64,000 nt of DNA, from NCBI GenBank assembly GCA_963693085.1, contig OY856409.1, positions 1,619,978,211-1,620,042,210 on the forward strand, written 5' to 3'. The position numbers and the translations under genes were made by a program. The notes below the pieces were generated by a model. It saw only the letters and a program-made list of their open reading frames with translations, searched no databases and was not told where the DNA came from. Position 1 is the stretch's first letter, and the number at the start of each line of letters is the position of its first letter. Source of the DNA: Alisma plantago-aquatica (Eukaryota > Streptophyta > Magnoliopsida > Alismatales > Alismataceae). Shown one piece after another: positions 23,403 to 37,339 of the stretch.

Positions 23403-25594
23403 GATGTTGATTTAGTATGGGTTCCAAAACCCCCAAACTAAATGAACAAAATTAAGTTGAGATATGACCAAAGACTAGTTGTATATCTCTATGTCTATCT
23501 CAACATTAACATAATGAGATAACAAATTGATTCAAGTAATTAAAGTTTCAAACTTGAAAATATACATCTGCAGAGACACATCTTTGAAAATTTGCCTTAA
23601 TTAGGGTCCTCAAAACATAAAGATTTGAATAAAATTATTTGAGATTTGATCTAAATGTTACTTTGATATTCATATGTTCTATCTCAACCAAACTGAGTTT
23701 TCAAATTGCATAATTGAATTGAAAATGAACTATGATTTACTTGTAAATAGTTACTGAAAAACAGTACATACACATTCTCGATCGAGAAACTGTTCGACCG
23801 AGAACATTGTCGGTCGAGAATTAGTCGACCGAGCAGGTTACTGATTTAAAGTTTACAATAAATATGATAAAACTTGTACAATCAGCAGCATTCTCGGTCG
23901 AGAAAAACTTCGACCGAGATAAATTCGGTCGACAAAGAGTTCGACTGAACCAAGTTCTACTGAACCTATTTTTAATTAATCTAGTTTTCTATCAATTTGT
24001 TATTAATGATTGATTTAATATGCAAATCAAGAATGAATCTTGGAGACCATCTTTTAATCAAGACATATTGATCTTTTGCATCATGAATTGTTGAATGAAG
24101 ATATAACATTATGAATATGAAATCCTTAAACATATTACAAAAGTGCTATATGAAGACTGATATTGAACATACCTTATTCATTGATTGAAAAAGTTGATTA
24201 AGCATGCTCATTTACATAAAGTTGAAAATTTATGAACCTTGAATGAGATTATTTTGGTTTATTCTCTACATGGTTTGGCTTAAAACTGAAAATATAAAAC
24301 ATGATTAGGAAATTACTATTTTATTATAATTCACAAGATTTTTCCTAAGTAGTCCTTGGTCCATCTATATAGGAACCATGTGTATTGAATTCAAATTTAA
24401 AATAATCATAATCATTACATTTATATGCTTTTATCTTGATCATTGCATTATGGATATGCTTCTACTGTTCTATCATAATTATTGTGCCATGATCATTGTG
24501 TTTCATTGGTTTGTCTAAAATTATCTTTGATCCATATACACAAACCATGAATGGATATTATTCTTGATCATTGTGATTCAGCTCATATGAAGATGTCATA
24601 AATAGTAAAATTTCATGGCACAAATGCACTTTAATTTGAAAATTCTGCAGAAATTGCCTCTTGGTTAAAATCTAATTTGACCAAGGGGCGCTATGGTCGA
24701 AGTCAAGGTCGACCTAAAATAAGCTTGATAAAATGCTTATTTGTACATCATTTTTACTGCACTTAACCTTAGTCTCTTGATTCAAAATGTGTTCATCATA
24801 TTAAAAACATAAAGCTCTAATAAAAGGTTAAAATCAAATCTTAAAAATCATTTGTGACCCTAGAATCCTTAAATTGTCTTAATTATAAGATTAAGGGGGA
24901 GTTCACAAAAACTATTTTAATTATGAGATTAAGAAGCTTACAAAACTTTGTAAACATCATTTGAAGCTTGTTATGACCTTAGTATCCTTAAAAGTAATTT
25001 TTGTTATAAAAACAAATAAATCTACAAAATTCGTGAATATGACATATATCTTGTTCTTAATGGAATTCTCTAAACAAATTAGGGATTAACATCCCATGTA
25101 TTTGATTAGAGATACTTTCTACAATAAGCTTAAATGGATCACATATCATTTTCTAGGCTTAACATCCCGTGTAAAATGGATGAGATATCAAAATACATAT
25201 GCCATGGATCTAAAAGGATCTCATATCATTTCAAGGCTTAACATCCTTTGCAAACGATTGAGAAACAAATTGTGGCTAAATTCGACAATAAATGGTTTAC
25301 AGTTATCTTAACCCCTATTTTTTAAACTCAATATCTTAGTTAGGGGGAGCATAGCATAAAATTAAGAGGGAGAAATAAAAGTCATACACAATGATTTTGT
25401 TGGATATCTTTTTGAAATGACAAAGGGGGAGAAATAATATAAACCAAAAACATATAGTAAAATGAGTTTCATAAGATCTCAAGCCAATACACACTTGCAA
25501 ACAAGAGAATAGCTACAAAAGGTAAACTTCAGGTATGAAACTCATATGATTTATATTTCCTTATTTTATATTTAGGAAATGTTTGTCATCTTCA
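23403..25594 (+). other. Non-coding interior of SIRE-like element
   Basis: About 2.2 kb with no pol domain. It carries four further tcggtcga-type stem-loops (23,775-23,949), a ggtcgaagtcaaggtcgacc palindrome-like block near 24,694, and imperfect direct repeats of gg(a/c)ttaacatcc and atggatcacatatcat-type units around 25,080-25,265. Confidence 0.75.
23775..23949. repeat. Internal stem-loop pairs of the tcggtcga family
   Basis: Hairpins at 23,775-23,804 (one mismatch, g to a), 23,810-23,832, 23,892-23,919 (perfect 10-bp arms tctcggtcga / tcgaccgaga, 8-nt loop) and 23,924-23,949. They form two pairs with spacing like that in the LTRs. Confidence 0.88.
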
Positions 25595-25607
25595 AAAAGG
25601 GGGAGAT
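25595..25607 (+). other. Polypurine tract of SIRE-like element
   Basis: aaaaagggggaga followed by the 3' LTR start (t)tgttgg is the classical copia priming site for plus-strand DNA synthesis. Confidence 0.9.
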
Positions 25608-27040
25608 TGTTGGCTAAATTGGATATTAGTATAATTCTTTTATTTCGATGATGACAAACATTTCATTCTTGTGAATCTAGCGTGCTACTTGAGTGTTGCA
25701 GGAATTAGGTGGATGACAAACTCTTGGAAGATCTATATGCTCAAATTACTTTAATTCATGATTGTAATCAAATGTAAACACTTGTACAAGTATATAATGT
25801 ACAAGTACTTAGATATCATGTAAATCAAGCGTTTAGATCTTCCCTAGTCAATGACAACACTTAGATAGGTCATCCCCTACAATAGTGTCACAACTGCACA
25901 CTCATACACACACTTAGTACTTAATTTAAAACATTAAAATAGGGTTAATCTCGGTCGATGAAAATCTCGACTGAGACACTCTCAGTCGACAAACTCTTTG
26001 ATCGAGAATGACCCAGGTAGTCATTAGACACAACAAACAAAGTAGTTGGGAGTTGGATCAGAACATTATATACACTTGACTCCAAACAGTCCCTCGGTCG
26101 ACAAAACTTCGACCAACAGGGATCTCGATCGACAATTCCTCGAATGAGAATGCTTCTGTCTACACTTTTCAGAATTAATTAACTAGCCGTTGTTAAACCA
26201 ACTAGTGGAATGGCTAGTTGAGAACTTAGAACCCCCTAGAAAGTGTCTAGAACGTCCTTAAGCATCCATAGGCCATTCCTATCAATAGGACAAGCCATTG
26301 GACACCCAAAGTACACTTGTGCAACACTTGAGCATAATACTTGAAATTGGCTATTCATTCTAGTGAGCAATTGAGCAATTCCAACATTGGCTATACATTT
26401 CTATTGCTCCAAATTCGTGTCCTATAGGATAGCATCTCCTACCCACTGCACCAACACTTCCATATACATTGGTTAGGAGATCAAAATGCTTGATATAGGA
26501 AATCAAGCCTTGTGCTACAACGGTATTGTAATTTCTATTTTTCCTTCTTGTTCCTTTATATCTTTTGTACTCTCCTTGCTACTCCTAGGGTTGGAGGCTG
26601 CGGATTGGAGAGGGTTTGACTTCTCAGGTGGGGAAGGGTCTTCTCGGTGGAGAAGGTGGACTTTGGACTACTTCAAGAAGGTTGTCTCAACGGGAACCTA
26701 CTTCAAGAGGAAGGCTACTTCAAGGGGGAGCTTGAGGTTACTTCAAGGAAGGCAGCTTCGAGGTTGGTGAGACTACTTCTAGGTGAAGGTTGTCCTAAGG
26801 GTTTGGTGAAAGTGTTGTAATTTTATGTAACATCCTTGCGAGGTAATAAAATTAAATACTTTCAAAATCCCAGTTGGGTAAGCAACCGGGTAGTGGATTG
26901 ACTGCCTTAGTATTTTCTAAGGTTGGAACCACTCTAAATCCTTGTCCCCTTGTCCAATATTTTTGTGGTGGCTTGCTTTGGTTAAATTATTATTAAAATA
27001 TCATAAAACCCTATTCACCCCCCCTCTAGTGGTTTTTTCA
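25608..27040 (+). repeat. SIRE-like 3' LTR
   Basis: 1,433 bp, co-linear with the 5' LTR. Visible differences are mostly c-to-t or g-to-a, many at CG sites inside the stem-loops (for example ctcgaccgagac versus ctcgactgagac), plus a short deletion near 26,210 and the absence of the 34-bp duplication. The stem-loops lie at 25,949-26,007 and 26,092-26,149. Confidence 0.93.
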
Positions 27041-27045
27041 CTCCC

Positions 27046-29316
27046 TTCAGGCCGACAATAATTCTAAACATCACCTTTAAAAACACTCATGCATCGCTCA
27101 AAAGGATACATCCAATCTAAGAAAATTATGCCCAAAATTTTCACTTCCCTAGTCAAATGGACAACAGGAAGTACCATGATATCAAAGAAAGAAGGGGGGA
27201 AATATTGCTTAAGTTTCACATGGTAACGACAACTTCTCTTTGCAACTTATCTAGAATCTCAAAATCAGTTATTTTGTTGCATAGAGTGTTGAAGAAGAAG
27301 CAAAGACTAGTGATTGCAAAATTATATATGATTAGGAAGGATTCATCAAACAACCACATGCAATATGTGTTTCATTAGAGTGTGGCAATCATGAGATCTA
27401 AGACCTATCAGCTTGAGATACTTCATTGATATCAATCTATGATATTGGTTGAGTGTTCCTGTGGTAGCTTAACATTAAGCAAGCATTCACAAAAATTTCT
27501 CTTCTCTTGTGTAGACAAGGTGTAATAAGCAGAAGGTAAATATGTGTTGCAACCATTGGTAACTTCTTTATTTAATTCTTTCCTTATAGCCATTCCACAT
27601 AGCTCCATTCTAGATTTGATACCATCTTTAGTCTTTCCTTTTATATTCAACAAAGTACCAATGATTCTATCAAAAACATTTTTCTCAACACGCATGACAT
27701 CAGTACAATGTCAAACTGTCAAAGAACTCCAATAAGGAAGATCCCAAAATGTCGACCATTTTTTTAATAAAGACTTTTCACCTGTGGTATTAGTACATGG
27801 TCTCTTACTAAAATGATTTACAATGTTGTTTACTCTTGCAAAAAATCCTCCCCTAACATAGGTTTAGGGGCATTCCATTACTCAGTTGAGCCATTGAATC
27901 TTTTGTGCACATTTTGATAAGGATATACCTTTGGCAGAAACCTTCAATGACCAAGATACATAGTCTTTCCACCATGATTTGGTCAGATTGAATAAGTATT
28001 TTCCTCACATACAAGACGTGCCTTGGTTCCTTTGACATTGTGGTCAAACAAGTTCTCATAAGCTAGAAAGTCATTAATAATGCAAAACAACATAGCATAT
28101 AAATCAAACATCTCTTCATGCAATGTATCTTAAGTCATCACACCTTCTCTCCAAAGCTTCCTTAGGTAATCAATCAGAGGTTCAAGGTAAACATCAATAT
28201 CATTTCTAGGTTGTTTGGGGCCCGATACCAGTAAGGACATCATGACATATATATTCATCATACACAACAATGGAGGAAGATTTTATATAACAATCAGGAC
28301 AGGCCAAGTGCTATGTTGTTTACTTAATGTTCCATATGGATTCATCCCATCAGTACAAAGTCCAAGCCTTAAATTCCTATCTTCTTTGGCAAATTTAGGA
28401 TATAATAAATCAATCTTCTTCCGTTGTGGGGAACCAGATGCGTGCCATAGCATACCATTGTTATTTTTCTTTACCTCTACATGCCAAGATAAATTTTATG
28501 CATCTATGATATTAGCAAAAAAAGAGTTGAAGCCATGGTATTATAGGAATATACCACAACACCTTGGTAGGAGACTCAGTTTTGGTCTTACTCAATGATG
28601 TCCTTTTGTACCTAGATGCTCTAGATTATAGACATTCTTTCAGATAAATATAGTCCTTTTGAAATAGAACACGGTCATTTGGGCATGCATGTATCTTCTT
28701 AGCCTTCACTCCCATTGGCAAAACATCTTTTTCATTTTCTATGTTGGGATTGGAAACTCATTGCCTTCAGGGAGAATTCTTTCAACAAAGACAATAGAGA
28801 AGTGAAGATTGTGTTGCTCCATTTATTATTAGCCTTCATAGTATACAATATCAACACAGTTCTCAACTTTGTAAACTTAGTACAACCTAAGTATAATGGT
28901 TTCTCATCATTATGCACAACATTTTTAAATAAGGGAGGTGGATCTATAATATTTACCCTACAACTATCTAGTATCACATCAACCATGTTTGTTGGAATTG
29001 GTTCATTCTCATCAACATCATCAACCATTTCTTCCTCAACACAACTACCACTACCGACATCTGGTGATCTCATACTAGGAATTTATCCATGCCAGTACTA
29101 TTATGTATAGCCCTGTACAATATCATTGCACATGACATGATTTTTTATCATGTCAACAATGTCAACTTTCAAGTTCTTACTATAATTCCTATAGGGGAAA
29201 TAGAGCCTATCTCTAGGTTGTTTTTTATGTTCCTCTGTAAATCTTACAAACTCATCGAGACCATTCATAAAATCCAAAGTGAAAAAATTTGGATTAGACA
29301 TCGATGATCGATCCAT
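27046..29316 (-). pseudogene. CACTA TNP2 transposase, N-terminal and catalytic part
   Basis: TNP2 is the transposase of CACTA elements. It starts with Met at 29,316. A Transpos_assoc (PF13963) domain lies at 29,101-29,316, containing MDRSSMSNPNFFTLDFMNG. A linker with NDEKPLYLGCTKFTKL is at 28,732-29,073. The Transposase_21 core follows at about 28,620-27,830, with MMSLLVSGPKQPRNDIDVYL (near 28,200) and YLGHRRFLP-like residues near 27,940. A DUF4218 region at 27,046-27,700 contains GTLLNIKGKTKDGIK, YYTLSTQEKRNFC and WMYPFERCM. Many frameshifts and stops show it is dead. The gene is interrupted at 27,045 by the SIRE-like element. Confidence 0.9.
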
Positions 29317-30700
29317 TCTATGATCATATGGGAGATGAGTAGCTCATTAGGTGTTAGCTAATAAGTTAATTTTAGAGAAAAAAATATGTTTTAATTGATC
29401 CCTAATCATCTATTAGAATTCACATTGAATGTGTGCCACCTATCCCATTCTTTATCACTTCATCTCACTAGTAAGTGTATATTGTGTGTTCGATTTCAGT
29501 AATTTTTGGCAACATTTCCCTGTAGTTCTCCAAGTACCCCGATGTAGATGGGAAAATACCCACCCACATATGTGCTCAGATAATAATAGGTGAATTATTC
29601 TCTAAATTTATTGAAATCGAGCACACATTATATACTTACATCCCAAGTGAGATGAAGTGTTCAAGAATAATCCCAAATTCGGGACTATACATGGTTTAGT
29701 CATAATGAGTAAATCTTGGACGGGTTTCTAGGACAACAACATGGTTTAGAAATTAGGGTATAGAATCTAGGGTTTATAGGGTAGAGTTTATAGATTAGCA
29801 TTTACATATTAGGGTTTAGAAATCATTGGTTTACATATTAGAATTCACAAATTAGGGTTTATATATTAAGCTTTACATATATTATTTAAACATAACATTC
29901 AAACTAACCAAATAACCAATTTATATTTCATATTGGACTAAGAACACCCAAATTATTTCATAAGGATTACATATTATTCAAACAATGTCTATGGATCCAA
30001 CATACAATCATCACATTCATGCATCGATATCATTATTTAAAATCATCAGACTCATGCATCGACATAGTCATTGTAAAACATAATTCAACATTGGAAGTTG
30101 GGATATGGTTCATATGATCTAGAAACTCTACTTGAACATCATTATCGTTCAAATATCACTAATATCTTGGGATATCATTATATTTCATCCTCATCAAGTT
30201 ATAAATGTATTGAACATGATCAACAATCCTATTTATCAAATCTAGGGGTTGCTTGCATTAGTTATCCCATAATTGAGTGGAAAGGGATTTGTCGTCATCA
30301 TCAATTTGATGCCATATATTCACTACAAAAAAAGCAAAGGAGAAGGGTGGGTTGATCAACCAACATACCTCGCACTGGTGAGGATTCAACATCAACGTCA
30401 GTAGGGATTTGGAGTAGCAGAAGGGTGTCGGTGTCAATTTGAGGCAGTAGGGCATGCAGCCGATGGAGCAAAATAGTGAGGTTGTAGACAGAGGAGATGG
30501 AATCGTCAGTGAGGGTTTTTCAGCAGTAAAACCATGGATGGGGGTCTCGACATTGGCGATGGAAGAAGAAATTTCTAGAGCATTGGTTCCAAAGAAATGT
30601 GGGGAGGGGAAAGAGGGGAAAAGGGGTTTCCCATGGGGTTTAAGTAAGATATACCTCATCGGTTATTGTAAAAAAACATTGATGTAACCTATCTTGTCAT
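29317..30700. other. CACTA 5' region with degenerate TTTAGGG-like tract
   Basis: Upstream of TNP2 on the minus strand. 29,740-29,880 carries scattered gggttta / ttagggttta units like a degraded telomere-type tract. 30,330-30,660 is less AT-rich and could be a 5' UTR exon; the open frame there on the minus strand (30,258-30,659) has no known domain. cactacaaaaaaag occurs at 30,321 on the plus strand. Confidence 0.45.
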
Positions 30701-30729
30701 TTAAATTGGAAAATCTACCCAAAATACTT

Positions 30730-31200
30730 GTGCTATATCATCAGTTAACTATGATGAAACTGATGATGATACTAGTGTTCGCGACACACCTACGTCATCA
30801 GTTTAGTTCATGACAACTGATGAGAAAATCCAATTTGGGGGAAAAACCCATGGGACGGTTGGTGGGAACCTGTTTCTCATTGGTTTGTGTAGGAAAAATA
30901 GAGGATATAGACATTCAAGGTTATGTTCTATATCTCATTGATTATTGTACAATAAATTGGCGACGTAGTCTTTTTTGATGCAAATGAAATTCCTTCCAAA
31001 AATTTGTGCAAAATTTTATTTTCACGGACGATGTATGGCGTCAGTTTCTTTGTGAAACAACCCACAAGATAAATAAAGTGTAGCCTATGATTTCTCAATT
31101 GTCCAACCATGGTAGTTTTCTTTAAGGAACTAACAAAATATATTACGGCATCAGTTTCCCTTAAAAAAAACTAATGACATAGGCGGTTTCTTTAGTACTA
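30730..31200. repeat. CACTA right sub-terminal repeats
   Basis: Motifs catcagttaac, acgtcatcagttta, ggcgtcagtttc, cggcatcagtttc and aaaaaaactaatgacata recur and mirror those of the left end. They support this edge as the 5' terminus of the minus-strand CACTA element. Confidence 0.65.
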
Positions 31201-31203
31201 CCC

Positions 31204-32956
31204 TTTAGAGTGATGCATGCGTATACTCTACTCAAAGGTGGAATCTTGGTTTTCCTATGCATACATCTCTCTTATATCTCTAAAATTATTATCTCTATGA
31301 TGCTTAGAAACACTAATACTTTTTAATCAACCCTTGTTACGCTACAGTGGTGGTAGTATCTCAAACTCCACTAGTGATGACCTAGTGTAAAACTTGATTT
31401 ACTTACTATACGTGTGCCCAACTCTCAATATAAATCTTTTATGCATTACACTCTGCAATATAAGTTGACTCTATTATTTTTATCTTCCCTTGATGTGGAT
31501 TCCCACCTAAGTCTTATGTTTATCCCTATTGGCATATGAACTATGTTGATGTTTGAATGAATGTCGATGTGTGGATACCAATTATGGACAATTATGCCAA
31601 GACATAGGTGAGTATCCACCCACCTTTAAGATATGATAATCTTGTCACAAACTTGTTGATATGATCTCATATCTTAGTTGAATCTCATGACTTTATGAAC
31701 CATTGTCATATTTTCCCTATTATGAGTCTTTGAACCTTAAAATGTGCATAAGTGACATGAATCATGAAATAATCATATAAAATGAAGTTGAAACTTAGAA
31801 TGACATGAAACTTTAACCTCTCCCTTCATGATGGACTCTAACTAGTAAAAGGGAATTAAATATATAATTAACCAAATTTGGACCTAACTTGGGTGAAGCC
31901 CTAAAATGAAGATAGTTAGAGTTAATGATGAGACTCTAATACATTTATGCAATCTTGTTCTTTTTCAAGTGTTTCTTATGTCTATATGGTCAAGGATATG
32001 TTTGGTTATGAATCTCTAAATCAGGTATGGGCTATAATAATTATATGACTAGGGCTTTGTTGCTTAAACTGAGATACATATGTATTCTTGTTTACTTTCT
32101 CAATTGTTTACATGTAGTATTATAGTAGTATACTCGATGTTTTTCTCATTGAAGATGTTTTATAACTTGCAAACATAATATATAACTCCACTATACAAAC
32201 CTTGTGCACCTACCTAGAGTCTTAAGGTAAGGACACAAGGCTAGGTGTCTTACTTGAGTTGTCAAGATAGGTCAGCCCTTGGTGATAAAAGTTTAATACT
32301 TGGTGGTCTCCTTGATGTTCCTTAAGAATATGGTTATTTAATCTTTAGCACCCTCATAAACTCTTCTACTGGGAAATTATTCAGACTCTTCCAATGGGAA
32401 ATTAATCAAAAAGGACTTACAACTACATGATATTGATGGTATAATTAGAGTAAAATGACATAAAACATGGGCTCTTATTTTTCTAAATACAAAACCTATT
32501 TATTCTTGTTCGTCTACTTATACAACTCGTTTCAAAGTTTACAAATCTTGTATATAAAGTATCTTTCTACCCTATACGCAACACCTTGTATGTTGACCCA
32601 CTTGTTTCACATATTTTATAGGTTTATAAATGAATACAGAGTTGATGGCTTGGTGAGCCATGTCAGGTGTACTTATTGTAACATCCCAAGTGTACATGAG
32701 TAGACTTGTAAAATTGTACACCTTAATATGTAATTGAAATCTTTTAATACTACAATGTTGCATTATATAATAATTGTTGAATGTTTAGATTATGAGTGGT
32801 GCTTTTATCTTGTTATCCATATATGTATGCTAATATTTTACACTTTTGCATTCGTGTTTTAATAATACCATGTTAGGGACGGACTCCTAGATCCTATTGA
32901 CATTGACCTTGTAGTGATTTGGAGTTAGGATTTGGGTAGTAAATGGTTCCATGACA
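31204..32956 (+). mobile_element. 5' LTR of non-autonomous gypsy-like element, second part
   Basis: Continues the LTR begun at 13,155 after the CACTA insertion. Its last ~900 bp align with the 3' portion of the solo LTR at 43,165-46,135: shared order of tatgactagggc/tatgactatggt, gtatactcgatgttttt, cacaacaccttg-like and tatgtaattg blocks. It ends ggttccatgaca at 32,956 and is followed by a primer-binding-site-like sequence. Confidence 0.6.
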
Positions 32957-35322
<2,366 letters not shown>

Positions 35323-35812
35323 TGTGATGGCCTAACTTTTCTCTTTCCTCCAATCTACTCTTCGTCTCTCATCAAGTGGCTATGTCACCCAAATATCATA
35401 TCAATTTCATAGTTTGAGTGTTGTGACACTCCAATTTGGTCACATCAATGCTCAATTTCACAATGTCTGACTTGAATGTGCACTTTTTATGTAAGCTTGA
35501 TAAGTTAATCAATCACCATCTTGCAAGATATTTTGAATGTTGTCAATGCAATCACCTTACTCCCTGATATGTACCATGTTGTAAAGGATTCAATTATGGA
35601 TTTAACGATGCAAAAAGAACCTCAATCGAATCAATAGATCAAAAGTTATGTCTCTTAGAAAAGCCCCATATACTCATGCTTTTTGTTCTATTTTTCATTT
35701 TTGGGTGACATGTGGCCTTTATCACAATAGACCCTCACGGCCAAACCTTTTGGGCTATGTTTCCTTTCTTTTAGTTTGGCATGACCAATCCTAGCCATAT
35801 GATCTTGTAAGG
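35323..35812 (+). repeat. 3' LTR of gypsy-like element, truncated
   Basis: Starts tgtgatggcctaac immediately after the purine tract and matches 13,155-13,640 along its length. The match stops near 35,812, where sequence of another element begins. Confidence 0.7.
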
Positions 35813-37260
35813 ACCTCACTTTTTAGTATCCCCTTGTTAAGGAAAGGCCCAAAATGTTAAGAGTCATTGACTAAAATTTCCCAAAGATCTAGATTTGAAT
35901 AAATAATAAATAATAGCAAATAATTTACATTAATTCAAATGATGTCTACAAAATTCTATTCCAAAGAGTTACATGAATTTTTATCATTAGAACTGTACAT
36001 ATGAGAACTATATGAGAAGAAGTATCTATCTAATCCTCCTTACAAGTTAACTTTAATGTCTTCAAGTAATTTCATCTGACCATCATATCTTGATATCTTC
36101 ATATTTAGCATGTACCTAAAACACCATGAAACCAAAACCACATATCAGTATATTGAAATATAATGTGTACATGGGGTGCATGCAAAAGTGTGCAAGTACA
36201 TAACAACATATATTAAATCAATTACTTGAAAGTAAGAACTGGAATATTCTTTACAAAATATTTCTTTATGTGATACTCATAGTGGCATTATAATTGAACA
36301 GAATGTAAATAAACATCCAATAGTTCAATTATGCAATCCTTGAAAAATCCTAAGAAAACACCAACAAACTAATGTGGGTAGTCATAATCATAATTACGTA
36401 CCTCAATGGTGAGCCATGAAGATTTTACAATTGTTAAGCATATTATCCAATCAAGAAAGCAAAGAGGAATCCAATCATTTAATCCACATGTATGTAAATC
36501 CTCAAGTGTCACCATCCCATTACTCAAATTAAACCCTATTCATGCCCTTAAGGAATAAGGGTACAAACCATATTCCCATAGCACAACTCTTTATTAAATT
36601 TATTTATTCACATTAGACATCATGCGTAACTATAATTACTAAATCCATCTTATCCTTTCATTATGATCACTTGGATTAGTCCCAACTCATTAAAGTTATC
36701 ATCTTTAGCTTCAAAACCCTAATTCTTCATATTTGACTCAAAACTTCTAATCATGATCATAGTTATTTAAAACATATCAAGGACTTGGATTTTCATCAAA
36801 TGAATCACATTAGATCATAGGCATTATGGTAATCACAAATTGTATTCTTGATTTCTTAACCTTAATTATACATGTTGATGATCATTATATTAGAAACCCT
36901 AATTACACATCATCTTCATTGTTGTCGTGATCCTCTTAGATTATCATTATAGTCAACCATATCATGTTATAACAAAAGAGAAAGATATTTGATGTATTCA
37001 ACACTCATAATTGCCAATTCCAGGGTTTTATATGTTAATCTCCATTTATAAAAGTATTATCCCTACTTTAAGAATTTCAATAGGATTAGGTATCAAATAT
37101 GTTTTATTTGTTTTCCTCTTATTTTTTTTATCAACTTTCATATATCACGTCTTGATCTGATCATCCTATTAATTACTATGAATTTTGCAAGATAAACTTT
37201 TAACTTGCCAATAGGAAGGTGCCACATCAACAAAGTAGAATTTATCATATTTCCTCATGG
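35813..37260 (-). mobile_element. Probable inverted gypsy LTR fragment
   Basis: The plus-strand edge tgtaaggacctcac would read gtgaggtccttaca at an LTR 3' end on the minus strand. Read on the minus strand, the block shows a layout like the 44.7-46.1-kb LTR: a tgttttaggtacatgctaa-type block, then aacttgtaagg, then an AT-rich end. Similarity is low and no internal domain is present, so this is a tentative call. No gene is seen here. Confidence 0.35.
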
Positions 37261-37339
37261 ACTTGGGATCTGTGAATAGGCCTCTTCTACGTGGTGGCCC
37301 ACTCCATGTAGGAAAGGCATTGAGCTAGGGCAGAAGGTC

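Larger units (their letters stand above)
21022..27040 (+). mobile_element. Gag-only SIRE-like LTR retrotransposon (TR-GAG type)
   Basis: A structurally complete element. Direct LTRs (21,022-22,494 and 25,608-27,040) begin tgttgg and end ttttttca. A Met primer-binding site follows the 5' LTR and a polypurine tract precedes the 3' LTR. Perfect 5-bp target duplications ctccc lie at 21,017-21,021 and 27,041-27,045. The 3.1-kb interior holds one ORF, a C-terminal gag portion of the SIRE/Maximus copia lineage, and no protease, integrase or reverse transcriptase. Movement must therefore have relied on enzymes from another element. It is inserted within TNP2 of the CACTA element, in opposite orientation to that gene. 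Confidence 0.93.
14729..31200 (-). mobile_element. CACTA (En/Spm) transposon, decayed, with nested insertions
   Basis: CACTA elements move by cut-and-paste using a TNP2-type transposase and make 3-bp target duplications. The left end reads cactagtacagaaatagg at 14,729 and the flank ccc precedes it. The right end reads tttctttagtacta and is followed by ccc (31,201-31,203); the final gtg expected there seems lost. Both ends carry sub-terminal copies of (c)gtcatcagtt-type motifs and the string aaaaaaactaatgacata. Coding regions run on the minus strand: TNP2 at the right, a Transposase_24/ULP1-like second gene at the left. A Cassandra TRIM and a SIRE-like retrotransposon are nested inside. Without them the element is about 9.6 kb. 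Frameshifts and stops throughout show it is inactive. Confidence 0.8.
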
